From NCBI RefSeq assembly GCF_001667265.1, contig NZ_LZHW01000013.1, positions 1 through 64,000 of the forward strand: a stretch of 64,000 bases of DNA. Direction: 5' to 3'. Below, in pieces: positions 8,970-19,064 of this stretch. This DNA comes from Mycobacterium sp. ACS4331. GTDB taxonomy: Bacteria; Actinomycetota; Actinomycetes; Mycobacteriales; Mycobacteriaceae. The translations under genes were made by a program, and so were the position numbers. Position 1 is the first letter of the stretch; each line of letters opens with the position of its first letter. The notes beneath the pieces were generated by a model. It made no database searches and had not been told where the DNA came from. It saw only the letters and a list, made by a program, of their open reading frames with translations.

Positions 8970-9818
8970 TCAGGCGAGTCGGTGGTGCGGCCGCGCCGAC
9001 TGCGGCCCGGTGTGCTCATCGAGGAAGTCGACCAGCAGTTCGGTGACCCGTCCCGGGGCCTCGAGCATGGGGATGTGACCCAAACCCTCGAGCCGGGTGA
9101 TCCGCGACGTCTCCGGCAGGTTGTCGATGAAGTGCCGGTGCCCACGCGGGGAGGGGAACACGCGGTCCCGGCCGCACACGACCAGCTGAGTGGGCACGGC
9201 GACCTCGGAGAGTTCCAGCAGGCCCGGCAGCAGCAGGGTCTTGACCAGCAATGCCAGGTAGGCGTGGCAGTGGGTGGCGTCCTCGACCAACTCCACCAGG
9301 TCGGCCTGTCGCGGGCCGTCGGCAGGCCCGCTGACCGGAAGGGTGGCCAGACGGCGCGCATACGGCAGGTCCAGGATGCGCGGACCCAGCAGGCGTGCGG
9401 CCAGCAGCGCGGGTCCGCCCACCACGAACTTGGCGATGGTCTCGAACTTCACCGGGGACCACCGGGTCCACCCGCCGGCGGGCGCGATGCCGGTCAGGGT
9501 GCGAGCCCGGCCACGGCGTTCGAGCTCGAAGGCCACCCATCCGCCCAGCGAATCACCGACGAGGTGGGCGGTGCCCCAGCCGAGCTGGTCCATCTGGTGT
9601 TCCACCTGGTCGGCCAGCAGTTCGGTGCTGAGCAGCCAGGTGGGGGATTTGGGGCCGCCGTGGTGCCCGGCCATGGTCGGGGCGAAGACCTCGTAGCGAC
9701 CGGTCTCGGCGACCTGGGGCGCCACCGTCGACCACACCTGTTGCGAACACAGGAACGGGTGCAGCATCAGGACGGGCTCACCGGAGCCCACGTGGATCGG
9801 GTCGCGATGGAAGACCAT
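8970..9818 (-). CDS. Alpha/beta-fold hydrolase (Rv3337/Rv3338 region)
   Basis: A 282-residue hydrolase with oxyanion segment LHPFLC, nucleophile Ser90 in GDSLGG, an acid residue in VVCGRDRVFP and a histidine in GLGHIPM. A cap of about 80 residues lies between the nucleophile and the acid. The ATG at 9818 is preceded by TACAGT 7 bases upstream on the minus strand, a leaderless arrangement. In M. tuberculosis the corresponding position, as I recall, holds two partial hydrolase ORFs (Rv3337, Rv3338); here the gene is intact. The substrate is unknown. Confidence 0.88.
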   Translation of the reverse strand: MVFHRDPIHVGSGEPVLMLHPFLCSQQVWSTVAPQVAETGRYEVFAPTMAGHHGGPKSPTWLLSTELLADQVEHQMDQLGWGTAHLVGDSLGGWVAFELERRGRARTLTGIAPAGGWTRWSPVKFETIAKFVVGGPALLAARLLGPRILDLPYARRLATLPVSGPADGPRQADLVELVEDATHCHAYLALLVKTLLLPGLLELSEVAVPTQLVVCGRDRVFPSPRGHRHFIDNLPETSRITRLEGLGHIPMLEAPGRVTELLVDFLDEHTGPQSARPHHRLA

Positions 9819-9825
9819 GGGGCCG

Positions 9826-9888
9826 ACTGTACCAACTATGCGGTACCAGCGGTACCGCCGTCTTGATGTCCCCGCGGGCCGATATGGT
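9826..9888. promoter_or_regulatory. Divergent leaderless promoter region (hydrolase / exonuclease III)
   Basis: TACAGT on the minus strand (9831-9826) precedes the hydrolase ATG by 7 bases, and TATGGT on the plus strand (9883-9888) precedes the xth GTG by 8. Two GGTACC palindromes occur between them (9842-9847 and 9851-9856). No Shine-Dalgarno sequence precedes either start. Confidence 0.5.
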
Positions 9889-9896
9889 CTCCCCCC

Positions 9897-10697
9897 GTGA
9901 TCGTCACGACCATCAACGTCAACGGTGTGCGCGCCGCCGTCAAGGAGCGCTCGACGGAGAATCTGGGCCTGCTGGCCTGGCTCAAGGAGACCCGGGCGGA
10001 TGTCATCTGCCTGCAGGAGACCCGCGCCGACGACGATCAGTTGGCCGCGGCGCTCGACCCGGCGATCGCCGACGGCTGGCATCTGGCTGCGGCCAGCCCG
10101 CATCAGAAGGGCCGCAACGGTGTCGCTGTGCTGTCCCGAACGCCATTCGATGAGATCCGGATCGGTTGTGGCGCCGAGGAGTTCGCCGCCCACGGCCGGT
10201 ATCTGGAGGTGGACACGGCGGGCCTGACGGTGGCCAGCGTGTACGTCCCGACCGGTGAGGCGCAGACCGAGCGCCAGCTGGAGAAGGAGCGCTTCATGGC
10301 CGCGGTCGCCGCCCGAATGGCCGACCTGCTGGTCGCCGGCCGGGACGCGGTGGTGTGCGGTGACTGGAACATCGCGCACACCGAGAACGACATCAAGAAC
10401 TGGAAGGGCAACGTCAAGAAGGCCGGTTTCCTGCCCGAGGAACGGCAGTGGCTGACCGACCTGATGGCCACCGGATGGGTCGACGTGGTGCGGAGGCTGC
10501 ATCCGAACGTCGCCGGTCCGTACGCGTGGTGGTCATGGCGCGGGAAGGCCTTCGACAACGACGCCGGATGGCGCATCGACTACCACCTGGCCACCCCGGA
10601 CCTGGCGGCCAGGGCGGTGGCGGCGCGCACCGAGCGGCCCGCCGCCTACGCGCTGCGGTGGTCCGACCACGCGCCGGTGACCGTCGAGTTCAGCTGA
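9897..10697 (+). CDS. xth: Exodeoxyribonuclease III / AP endonuclease
   Basis: A 266-residue endonuclease/exonuclease/phosphatase-fold enzyme that removes 3'-blocking groups and nicks abasic sites in base-excision repair. Visible motifs are TINVNGVRAA, the metal-binding CLQET, the GDWNIAHTEND catalytic loop, WWSWRGKAFDNDAGWRIDY and the terminal WSDHAPV containing the catalytic His. GTG at 9897 is the first codon and appears to be leaderless. Its 3' end overlaps the convergent lipase gene by 8 bp. Mycobacteria usually have another xthA elsewhere; this may be a second copy. Confidence 0.93.
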   Translation: MIVTTINVNGVRAAVKERSTENLGLLAWLKETRADVICLQETRADDDQLAAALDPAIADGWHLAAASPHQKGRNGVAVLSRTPFDEIRIGCGAEEFAAHGRYLEVDTAGLTVASVYVPTGEAQTERQLEKERFMAAVAARMADLLVAGRDAVVCGDWNIAHTENDIKNWKGNVKKAGFLPEERQWLTDLMATGWVDVVRRLHPNVAGPYAWWSWRGKAFDNDAGWRIDYHLATPDLAARAVAARTERPAAYALRWSDHAPVTVEFS

Positions 10698-11715
10698 CCG
10701 GCCCCGCGATCACAGGCTGTTCGATCACCGAAGCCACCACGTCGAGAACTCGCGGATCCCACGTCAGCGCGGTCTCCCAGGGCAGGCCCGCCGCATCCGA
10801 GATGAAGATGCTGTGGGTGTCGTTGAAGACGTGGGTGCTCCTGTGTGGCAGCACCCGGTCGCTGACATCGGTGGCCAGCGCGCTGTGCCGGGTGACCAGG
10901 CCGTCGTTGGGCCAGACCATCGGATTGACCGGGTCGGGGCGGGTGAAGCGGTCACCCGCGATGAGCGTGACCGGGATGTCGTCGAGCACGCCGGCCTGGA
11001 ACTCGTTCCAGCCGCCCGCGCCCATCAGGTAGCGCTGGTTGACCTCGCGGCCCGACCCCGTCATCAGTCGCTCCACCTCGGTTTTCATCGCGGTCATGTT
11101 GCCGGCGCAGAACTCGTCGCCGGCGCAGTCCGAGATCGGGGTGATGCCGTTGGCGTAGTCGGACAGGAACGATCCCTCCCACGGGGTGCCCAGCGTGGTC
11201 AGACTGCGGATCCGCAGGGGTGAACCGCTGTGCTGAAGCACTCGGAACGCGGCGCGCGAGTACAGCCCGCCCATGGAGTGCGCCACCACGTCGATCTCGC
11301 GTGCGCCGTACTCGTCGTGCAGGTGGGTCAAGAACCGCGCCAGCCGCTCACCCGCCAGATCGATGCTGCCGGTCGAGTCGACGGTCATGAGGTCGGGCAG
11401 CGTGATGGGGCAGTCTCCGAAGGCCCCGAAGCCGTCCTGGTCGACGACGGGTCCGCGGCCCGCCATCGCGGGCGAGGTGTACACCGTGTGCCCCCGCTTG
11501 AGCAGGTGTGCCCGCAGCGCGGTGTCGGTGTTGCCCGCGGCCAGGCCCGACCCGCAGGCCTGGGTGGGAGTCGTGAAGGGGCTGACCGCATTTCCGCCCG
11601 AGACGACGACGACGGCTCGGCCGGTGGGGCCGGCGTTCGCGGCGCTCATCGGGTTGATCACCGCGACGAGGATAGAGAGGACTGCGGTGAGGGCGATCAC
11701 GGGGCGTCGGGTCAC
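10690..11715 (-). CDS. Secreted lipase-like alpha/beta hydrolase
   Basis: A 341-residue exported hydrolase. The GTG at 11715 starts a clean signal peptide (MTRRPVIALTAVLSILVAV, cleavage probably after ANA near residue 28), and TAGTAT lies exactly 7 bases upstream, which argues against the ATG 12 codons earlier. The nucleophile is Ser147 in VVAHSMGGLYS, typical of triacylglycerol lipases and PGAP1-like esterases, and a late DTHSIFISD probably supplies the His. Several cysteines could form disulfides after export. The substrate is unknown; lipid or ester cleavage in the envelope is inferred. Confidence 0.85.
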   Translation of the reverse strand: MTRRPVIALTAVLSILVAVINPMSAANAGPTGRAVVVVSGGNAVSPFTTPTQACGSGLAAGNTDTALRAHLLKRGHTVYTSPAMAGRGPVVDQDGFGAFGDCPITLPDLMTVDSTGSIDLAGERLARFLTHLHDEYGAREIDVVAHSMGGLYSRAAFRVLQHSGSPLRIRSLTTLGTPWEGSFLSDYANGITPISDCAGDEFCAGNMTAMKTEVERLMTGSGREVNQRYLMGAGGWNEFQAGVLDDIPVTLIAGDRFTRPDPVNPMVWPNDGLVTRHSALATDVSDRVLPHRSTHVFNDTHSIFISDAAGLPWETALTWDPRVLDVVASVIEQPVIAGPVS

Positions 11716-11753
11716 GCCGGGGATACTAACGCCCCCGTCATTTTGGGGCATGA

Positions 11754-12797
<1,044 letters not shown>

Positions 12798-12815
12798 CCG
12801 CAACGGGAGGCAGGC

Positions 12816-13877
12816 ATGACCGAACCGGCCGACCCGGACCAGGATTCGGCCAAGCCCGGCATCCTGGACCGGCTTCGGGCCAGGATGCCGTGGTTCGACC
12901 ATGTCATGCGGGCCCAGGAGCGTTACAACGCCAGCAAGGGTGACTTCTACGCCGCCGGCATCACCTACTTCACGATCTTTGCGTTGTTCCCGCTGCTCAT
13001 GGTCGGATTCGCGATCGGCGGCTTCGTACTCGCCAACGAACCCGATCTGCTCAACGAGATCGAGGGGAAGGTCCGCGAGGCCGTCAGCGGCGACCTCGGT
13101 TCGCAGTTGGTGCAGTTGATGGACTCCGCGATCAACTCCCGCACCTCAGTGGGACTGATCGGTCTGGCGACCGCGGCATGGGCGGGCCTGGGCTGGATGG
13201 CGAATCTGCGCGAGGCCCTGTCCCAGATGTGGGGGCTGTACCGCGCTGAGCCCGACGGATTCGTCCGCACCAAACTGTCGGACCTGCTGGCGTTGGTGTC
13301 GGCGTTCGTGGCGATCGCGGTCACGATCGGCCTCACCGTGCTGGGCAACTCGTCGGTCATGGAGAACGTGCTGAACTGGCTGGGCCTGCAGGACTCGCCC
13401 ATGCTGTCGGCGCTGCTGCGCGCGGCCTCACTGCTGGTGTCGCTCTTCGTGTCCTGGCTCCTGTTCACCTGGATGATCGCGCGTCTTCCGCGCGAGTCCA
13501 TCAGCTTCCGCAGCAGCGTGAGGGCCGGCCTGCTGGCCGCCGTCGGTTTCGAGGTCTTCAAGCTGGTGGCGGCGGTCTATCTGCGGTCGGTGGTCACCGG
13601 TCCCGCGGGCGCGACGTTCGGACCCGTGCTGGGTCTGATGGTGTTCGCCTACATCACCGCGCGCCTGGTGCTGTTCGCCACGGCATGGGCGGCGACATCG
13701 AAGGAGAACCTGCGCGAAGAAGTCATCCCACCGCCACCGCCCGCGCTGATCAACAATCGGGTGGTGACCCGTGCAGGCCTGGGCGCGGAGCAGGCGGTGG
13801 TCGCCGCCGCCGTGGGAGCGGTTGGTGCGCTGAGTCTTTCGCGCCTGTTTCGGCGCGACGGGAGGCGACGCCGATGA
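12816..13877 (+). CDS. YhjD/YihY/BrkB-family inner-membrane protein (Rv3335c-like)
   Basis: A 353-residue membrane protein of the YihY (BrkB) family with about six transmembrane helices between residues 45 and 295. The AAGITYFTIFALFPLLM start of the first helix and the GPVLGLMVFAYITARLVLF last helix are family features. The cytosolic ends are charged, and a poly-Pro patch (EEVIPPPPPALINN) follows the last helix. GGGAGGCAGGC precedes the ATG. Members have been linked to envelope lipid transport in Gram-negatives, but the role in mycobacteria is not established. It overlaps the next gene by 4 bp (ATGA). Confidence 0.9.
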   Translation: MTEPADPDQDSAKPGILDRLRARMPWFDHVMRAQERYNASKGDFYAAGITYFTIFALFPLLMVGFAIGGFVLANEPDLLNEIEGKVREAVSGDLGSQLVQLMDSAINSRTSVGLIGLATAAWAGLGWMANLREALSQMWGLYRAEPDGFVRTKLSDLLALVSAFVAIAVTIGLTVLGNSSVMENVLNWLGLQDSPMLSALLRAASLLVSLFVSWLLFTWMIARLPRESISFRSSVRAGLLAAVGFEVFKLVAAVYLRSVVTGPAGATFGPVLGLMVFAYITARLVLFATAWAATSKENLREEVIPPPPPALINNRVVTRAGLGAEQAVVAAAVGAVGALSLSRLFRRDGRRRR

Positions 13878-14743
13878 CGCTGTCCACGCCGTGGTCACAG
13901 GCGATGGGGCTGGCCGTGCCGATCGTCAACGCACCGATGGGCGGCGCCGCGGGAGCGCGACTGGCCACCGCGGTCGCCAACGCCGGGGGCCTGGGAATGA
14001 TCGGCATGGGCAGCGCGGGTTCGGCCGAGGCGCTGCGTGGCGAGTTGGCGGGGATTCCGGCTGGGGCGGCACCCATCGGCATCGGACTGGTGGGGTGGGT
14101 CGCCGAGGACGATCCCGCGCTCCTCGATGTTGCGGTGGCCGCCGCGCCTGCACTGCTGAGCGTCAGCTTCGGTGATGAATGGTCGTGGGTGACAAGGGCA
14201 CACGAGGCCGGACTGACCGTCGCGACGCAGGTGGCCAGCGTCGGCGCGGCGCGCCGCGCGGTGGACGCCGGTGTCGACGTGCTGGTCGCCCGGGGCGCCG
14301 AGGGCGGCGGCCACGGCGCGCCGAGCATCGGCACGCTGCCGCTGCTGGCCGAGGTGCTCGACAGCGTGGACGTCCCGGTGCTGGCCGCCGGCGGTATCGC
14401 CTCGCCTCGGGCGCTGGCCGCGGTGCTCGCGGCCGGGGCCGCGGGCGCGTGGGTCGGCACGGCCCTGGCGACCTGCACCGAGGCGCTCACGCCGCCGGAT
14501 GCGCGTGATCAACTGCTGGCCGCCGAGTCCCATCAGACCGCCACCACCCGCAGGTTCGACATCGCCGCGCACTATCGTTGGCCCGCAGCGCTTCCGGAGC
14601 GCGTGCTGCTCGATCGGGCGGGAGAGCCCACGCCGGTCAACGCCGGGCAGGGGGTGGGCGCACTGCGCACCCAGCGCACCGCGGCCGACCTGATCGGCGA
14701 ATGGTGTTCGCAGGCCGCCGATCTGCTGGGCCGCTGGGCCTAG
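13874..14743 (+). CDS. Nitronate monooxygenase family (FMN-dependent)
   Basis: A 289-residue TIM-barrel flavoprotein of the 2-nitropropane dioxygenase (NPD) family. It has the N-terminal [13 protein letters not shown] loop, the [10 protein letters not shown] phosphate-binding segment and [21 protein letters not shown]. These enzymes oxidise toxic nitronates; the physiological substrate is unknown. The ATG at 13874 overlaps the preceding stop (ATGA) and has GGGAGG upstream. Its 3' end overlaps the convergent dacB1 stop by 4 bp. Confidence 0.88.
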   Translation: MTLSTPWSQAMGLAVPIVNAPMGGAAGARLATAVANAGGLGMIGMGSAGSAEALRGELAGIPAGAAPIGIGLVGWVAEDDPALLDVAVAAAPALLSVSFGDEWSWVTRAHEAGLTVATQVASVGAARRAVDAGVDVLVARGAEGGGHGAPSIGTLPLLAEVLDSVDVPVLAAGGIASPRALAAVLAAGAAGAWVGTALATCTEALTPPDARDQLLAAESHQTATTRRFDIAAHYRWPAALPERVLLDRAGEPTPVNAGQGVGALRTQRTAADLIGEWCSQAADLLGRWA

Positions 14744-15960
14744 TGCTGCGGACGGCGGTTCATCGACCTCGCGACCATGATGAGGCCCAGCACGATCACG
14801 GTGCCCACGACCGCCACCCCGACGCGCACAGGTGCGGTGTCGGCGTCGGGCAGCACACTGGCCGCGCGTGAGGCGACCGCGGGGTCGGTGACCGGCTCGG
14901 GTTTCTTCAGCGACGGATCCGGGTCGACCAGCGTGCCGACCTGCGCGCCCGGCGGGGTGGCGAACCCGTAGTCCAGCAGGCGCGCGGCCTGCTCCCACGG
15001 CGCGATCGGCACGCGGGTGCCGCGCATCAGCACGGCGACCAGCCGCCGGCCGTCGCGTTCGGCGGCACCCACGAAGGTCTGACCCGCGTCGTCGGTGTAA
15101 CCGGTCTTGCCGCCAAGCGCGCCGGGGTAGTTCTCCAGAAGCTTGTTGTCGTTGTAGATCTCGTAGGGCGGGTTGCCGTCGCGGCCCGGGAAGTCGTATT
15201 CCCTCGTTGCCACGATCTGGGCGAAAGTGGGGTTCTCCCAGGCGTATCGGTAGAACAACGCCATGTCGTAGACGGAGGTGCTCATGCCGGGCCCGTCCAG
15301 CCCGGACGGCGTGGCGGCTCGGGTGTCGCGGCCGCCGAGCCTGCTGGCCAGCGTGTTGATCTTGCCCAGGGCGGTGTCCATCCCGCCGAGTTGTACGGCG
15401 AGCGCGTGGGCCGCGTCGTTACCTGAATGCATCAGCAGTCCGTGCAGCAGGTCGTTGACGGTGTAGACCCCGCCCGGTGCGACACCCACACGGGTGCCCT
15501 CGGAGTTGGCGTCCTCCTGGGTGCCGGGCACCCGCTTGTTGAGGTTCAGTTCGTCCAGGGCGGCCATCGCGGTCAGCACCTTGACGATCGAAGCCGGGCG
15601 GTGCCGACCGTGGGCGTCCTTGGCGGCGATGACCTCACCGGTGTCGAGGTCGGCGACCAGCCAGGCTTCGGCCGACACATCACCGGGTACGGGTGGGGTG
15701 CCCGCGGCGGTGACCACACCGCAGTCGCCCAGGGCGTCGCCGCCGACGGGTTTGGCCGGCACGGGCAGCGGGGCGGGCGGGGCGTCGCCGGGCTTGGGCA
15801 CCTCGGAGGCGTCCACGGCCGGCGGGGTGGTGACCCGGTACGGGCACGGGTCCGGCTCGGGTGCCGGCGGTTCGGCGTACGCCAAACCCGGGGCAGCGGC
15901 CAGGAACAGGGCCGCCGCCAGCGTCGCCGCGCGCTGGGCGAGGATGCGTGAACTGGCCAT
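14740..15960 (-). CDS. dacB1: D-alanyl-D-alanine carboxypeptidase DacB1 (Rv3330-like)
   Basis: A 406-residue low-molecular-weight penicillin-binding protein that trims the terminal D-Ala of peptidoglycan pentapeptides outside the membrane. It has a signal peptide (residues 1-29), a Pro-rich stretch (30-95), and the serine peptidase motifs S124-I-V-K127, S179-G-N and K285-T-G. A C-terminal membrane anchor follows (about 378-397, [18 protein letters not shown]). TAATCT lies 9 bases before the ATG, so the transcript probably has almost no leader. Beta-lactam binding is expected from the family. Confidence 0.95.
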   Translation of the reverse strand: MASSRILAQRAATLAAALFLAAAPGLAYAEPPAPEPDPCPYRVTTPPAVDASEVPKPGDAPPAPLPVPAKPVGGDALGDCGVVTAAGTPPVPGDVSAEAWLVADLDTGEVIAAKDAHGRHRPASIVKVLTAMAALDELNLNKRVPGTQEDANSEGTRVGVAPGGVYTVNDLLHGLLMHSGNDAAHALAVQLGGMDTALGKINTLASRLGGRDTRAATPSGLDGPGMSTSVYDMALFYRYAWENPTFAQIVATREYDFPGRDGNPPYEIYNDNKLLENYPGALGGKTGYTDDAGQTFVGAAERDGRRLVAVLMRGTRVPIAPWEQAARLLDYGFATPPGAQVGTLVDPDPSLKKPEPVTDPAVASRAASVLPDADTAPVRVGVAVVGTVIVLGLIMVARSMNRRPQH

Positions 15961-16037
15961 GGTGTGTGCAGATTAGGTGACGGCGGGTCCCCGATCCGGC
16001 AGGCGCGCTGTGACTGGTGTGGTTTGTGTTGCGCCTG

Positions 16038-17027
16038 TTACTGCGGTAGCGCGCAGTGCGCGAGCGCCGCGCTGCCGATGCTGCCCAGCCAGAGTCGCCC
16101 GTCATGCTCCACCAGGCCGGTGACCAGGCCGAACTCCGGATGAGTCAGTCGCAGACCCGAGACCGCCTCGCCACTGTCGGCGTCGAACGCCACGGCCCAC
16201 ACCACGGGTTCGATCTGCGGTTGCCACCGCTCGGGCAGTCGCCACACCACCTTCCGCAGCAGCGGAGACCTGGGCGCCAGCCAGTCGGCGGCCGCGTTGA
16301 CCGGGGAGACGAACGCACACCAGATCCGGCCGTCGGCGCCCGTGGAGAGGTTGTCGGGCATGCCGGGAAGCGCGGTGGCCAGCTCGGTCACGGTTCCGGC
16401 CCGCGCGCCGGTCAGCCAGTACTTCGACAGCCGGCGCCCCTGCGTCTCGGCGAACACCAGCGCTTCGCCGTCGGCCGTGGGCGTCACGCCGTTGGCGAAG
16501 TACAGCCCGCGCGCGACCGTGGTGACCGAGCCATCGGGATCGCGGCGGTGCAGGGCCCCGTCGCCGCGGGCCTCGAGGATGGCGGCCTTGAAGTGGGCAT
16601 AACTGAACGCGGCCGTCGACTCGGTGAAATAGATTGCCCCATCCGGGGTTTCGGTGACGTTGGAGCAGAACTGAAGGCGACGTCCGTCGACGGTGTCCAC
16701 CAGCACATCGAGCGTGCCGGTGTCGGGATCCATCGCCAGGAGGCCCCGCGGACTGTCGCAGATCAACAGCCTGCCGTCGCGGGCCACCGACATGCCGAGC
16801 GGGCGGCCACCGGTGTCGGCGACCACCCGCGTCGCGCCGTCCGGATCCACGCGCACCACCCGGCCGTCGGCCAGTCCGGTCCACACGAAGCCGTCGGCGT
16901 CGACGACGACGTCCTCGGGCGCCTCACCGGGCATGTCCACGACCGTGAGGTCGGCGGGACCGAACTCGGGCAGGGCCCGGACCGGCGGCGGTGACCACCG
17001 GACCGGGCGCACGCGCGGCCTGCGCAC
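16038..17027 (-). CDS. SMP-30/strictosidine synthase-like beta-propeller protein
   Basis: A 329-residue six-bladed beta-propeller of the SMP-30/gluconolactonase/strictosidine-synthase group. Repeated blades show PEDVVVDADGFVWTGLADG, GRPLGMSVARDGRLLICDS, NVTETPDGAIYFTEST and ANGVTPTADGEALVFAET. The closest remembered relatives are APMAP-like proteins. The GTG at 17027 comes one base after the aminotransferase stop, with GGCGGA in position to act as ribosome site, so it belongs to that operon. Lactonase or arylesterase activity is possible; the substrate is unknown. Confidence 0.83.
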   Translation of the reverse strand: MRRPRVRPVRWSPPPVRALPEFGPADLTVVDMPGEAPEDVVVDADGFVWTGLADGRVVRVDPDGATRVVADTGGRPLGMSVARDGRLLICDSPRGLLAMDPDTGTLDVLVDTVDGRRLQFCSNVTETPDGAIYFTESTAAFSYAHFKAAILEARGDGALHRRDPDGSVTTVARGLYFANGVTPTADGEALVFAETQGRRLSKYWLTGARAGTVTELATALPGMPDNLSTGADGRIWCAFVSPVNAAADWLAPRSPLLRKVVWRLPERWQPQIEPVVWAVAFDADSGEAVSGLRLTHPEFGLVTGLVEHDGRLWLGSIGSAALAHCALPQ

Positions 17028-17028
17028 G

Positions 17029-18414
17029 TTACATCCGCCGGCTGGCCTCGCCGAGGACGCCCCGCAGGATGTCATAGATCGCGTCGAACTCGGCCTGGCC
17101 GCAGATCAGCGGGGGAGCCAGCTGGACCACTGGGTCGCCACGGTCATCGGCGCGGCAGTACAGGCCCGCATCCCACAGCGCCGGGGTGAGGAACCCGCGC
17201 AGCAGGCGCTCGCTCTCCTCGTCGTTGAAGGTCTCCTTGGTGGTCTTGTCCTTGACCAGCTCGATGCCGTAGAAGAAGCCCTCGCCGCGCACATCACCGA
17301 CGATGGGCAGGTCCAGCAGCTGCTCCAGCGTGCGCCGGAAGGCCGGGGCGTTCTCCTTGACGTGGGCGTTGATGCCCTCGCGCTCGAAGATGTCCAGGTT
17401 GGCCAGCGCCACCGCGGCCGACACCGGATGCCCGCCGAAGGTGTAGCCGTGGCCGAAGACGGTCTGGCCGTCGTCGAAGGGCTCGAACAGTCGGTCGCTG
17501 GCGATCATGGCGCCGATCGGCGAGTACCCCGAGGTCAGGCCCTTGGCGCAGGTGATGATGTCCGGCACGTAGTCGAAGTCGTCGCACGCGAACATGGACC
17601 CGATCCGGCCGTAGGCGCAGATCACCTCGTCGGACACCAGCAGCACGTCGTACTCGTCGCAGATCTCCCGGACCCGCTGGAAGTACCCCGGCGGCGGCGG
17701 GAAACAGCCACCGGCGTTCTGCACGGGTTCGAGGAAGACTGCGGCCACGGTCTCGGGGCCCTCGAACTCGATGGCCTCGGCGATGCGGTCGGCGCAGTAC
17801 TCACCCCAGGCCTTGATGTCGGTGTCATACGGTGCGGGCGCCCGGTAGAAGTTGGTGTTGGGCACCCGGTGCCCACCGGGCGTCAACGGCTCGAAAGGCG
17901 CCTTGAACGCGGGGATGCCGGTGATGGCCAGCGCGCCCTGCGGGGTGCCGTGGTAGGCGACCGCACGCGAGATCACCTTGTGCTTACCGGGTTTGCCGGT
18001 CAGCTTGAAGTACTGCTTGGCCAGCTTCCAGGCGCTCTCGACGGCCTCGCCGCCACCGGTGGTGAAGAACACCCGGTTGAGGTCACCGGGCGCATAGCCG
18101 GCGAGCCGGTCGGCGAGTTCGATCGCCGGCGGGGTGGCGTAGCTCCACAGCGGGAAGAACGCGAGGGTCTCGGCCTGCTTGGCGGCCGCCTCGGCGAGTT
18201 CGGCGCGGCCGTGGCCGACCTGCACCACGAACAGCCCGGACAGGCCGTCGATGTACTGCCTGCCCTTGTCGTCCCAGATGTGCACGCCCTCACCGCGCGT
18301 GATGATCGGCGGCGTGATGCCGGCGCCGTGGCGGGCGAAGTGGCCCCACAGGTGCCGGTCGGCCTTGGCTGAGAGGTCTGAAGTGGTGCTCTGCTGAATA
18401 TCAGTTGATGTCAT
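17029..18414 (-). CDS. Class III PLP aminotransferase (Rv3329-like)
   Basis: A 461-residue omega-type aminotransferase (beta-alanine:pyruvate, putrescine or GABA transaminase group). Evidence includes LSGLFVVQVGHGRAELAEAA, the FFTTGGGEAVESAWKLAKQY cofactor segment, VSDEVICAYGRIGSMFA with the PLP-contacting Asp, and CAKGLTSGYSPIGAM with the Schiff-base lysine. It is the second gene of an operon: its ATG overlaps the stop of the Lrp-type regulator (ATGA), and the SMP-30-like gene follows. The divergent aldehyde dehydrogenase could oxidise the aldehyde it produces. The amine substrate is not determined by sequence. Confidence 0.92.
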   Translation of the reverse strand: MTSTDIQQSTTSDLSAKADRHLWGHFARHGAGITPPIITRGEGVHIWDDKGRQYIDGLSGLFVVQVGHGRAELAEAAAKQAETLAFFPLWSYATPPAIELADRLAGYAPGDLNRVFFTTGGGEAVESAWKLAKQYFKLTGKPGKHKVISRAVAYHGTPQGALAITGIPAFKAPFEPLTPGGHRVPNTNFYRAPAPYDTDIKAWGEYCADRIAEAIEFEGPETVAAVFLEPVQNAGGCFPPPPGYFQRVREICDEYDVLLVSDEVICAYGRIGSMFACDDFDYVPDIITCAKGLTSGYSPIGAMIASDRLFEPFDDGQTVFGHGYTFGGHPVSAAVALANLDIFEREGINAHVKENAPAFRRTLEQLLDLPIVGDVRGEGFFYGIELVKDKTTKETFNDEESERLLRGFLTPALWDAGLYCRADDRGDPVVQLAPPLICGQAEFDAIYDILRGVLGEASRRM

Positions 18415-18929
18415 CTTGTGCCCCAGTTGTATTGCTGCTTAACGAGTTTCAAATAGACGAGCGTTTCGGTGGCTATCACTCCCGGGACTGCGCGGATTCT
18501 GGTGTTGAGCAGTTCAAGCAGACCGTCGTCGTTCTCGCACACGACTTCGACGATCGCGTCGAAGGAGCCCGCGGTGAGGACGACGTAGTCGACGGCGTCG
18601 ATGGCCGAGAGCTTCTCGGCGACCTTGAGCGTGTCACCGGTGCACTTGATGCCGATCATCGCCTGTCGGGCGAAGCCGAGTTGCATCGGGTCGGTGACCG
18701 CGACGATCTGCATGACCCCAGCGTCGACCATCCGCTGGACGCGCTGGCGCACTGCCGCTTCCGACAGGCCGACGGCCTTGCCGATGCCCGCATACGACCG
18801 CCGGCCATCCTGCTGAAGCTTCTCGATGATGGCCTTGGACAGGTCGTCGAGTTGCATGACGGGGATCGACCCGTTGTTGGCGGCCGTGCGGAGCGGCGCC
18901 GGGGTCTGCGGTCCTGCCGAGTCGGGCAT
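18411..18929 (-). CDS. Lrp/AsnC-family transcriptional regulator
   Basis: A 172-residue Lrp/AsnC regulator. After a loose N-terminal tail (about 1-25), the helix-turn-helix spans roughly residues 27-75 (DLSKAIIEKLQQDGRRSYAGIGKAVGLSEAAVRQRVQRM). The RAM ligand-binding domain covers 85-160. ATG at 18929 is used; an internal ATG at 18857 would remove the tail. It heads the operon with the aminotransferase and is divergent from the aldehyde dehydrogenase, so it probably regulates both in response to an amino acid or amine. Confidence 0.9.
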   Translation of the reverse strand: MPDSAGPQTPAPLRTAANNGSIPVMQLDDLSKAIIEKLQQDGRRSYAGIGKAVGLSEAAVRQRVQRMVDAGVMQIVAVTDPMQLGFARQAMIGIKCTGDTLKVAEKLSAIDAVDYVVLTAGSFDAIVEVVCENDDGLLELLNTRIRAVPGVIATETLVYLKLVKQQYNWGTR

Positions 18930-19051
18930 GCCCCCGATTGTGCACGGAATCCGTTGTACATGCCAACGATCGTGGAGAATTTCCGAAGTCATGGGACCCT
19001 CAGTCGAGGGAATACGTAGCTGCCGCTCTGGTCGAGGCCACGGTTCTGGGT

Positions 19052-19057
19052 TACCGT
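19052..19057 (+). promoter_or_regulatory. Leaderless-type -10 of the aldehyde dehydrogenase (TACCGT)
   Basis: TACCGT sits exactly 7 bases before the ATG at 19065. The 135-base gap between the divergent Lrp and dehydrogenase genes is the likely Lrp-binding region, but no clear palindrome was recognised in it. Confidence 0.5.
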
Positions 19058-19064
19058 TGCGGCC

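Noticed and set aside
9819-10502. N-terminal extension of the hydrolase reading antisense through xth
   Set aside because: The upstream part has no hydrolase similarity and overlaps a sound nuclease gene; the ATG at 9818 with a -10 box at 7 bases explains the start.
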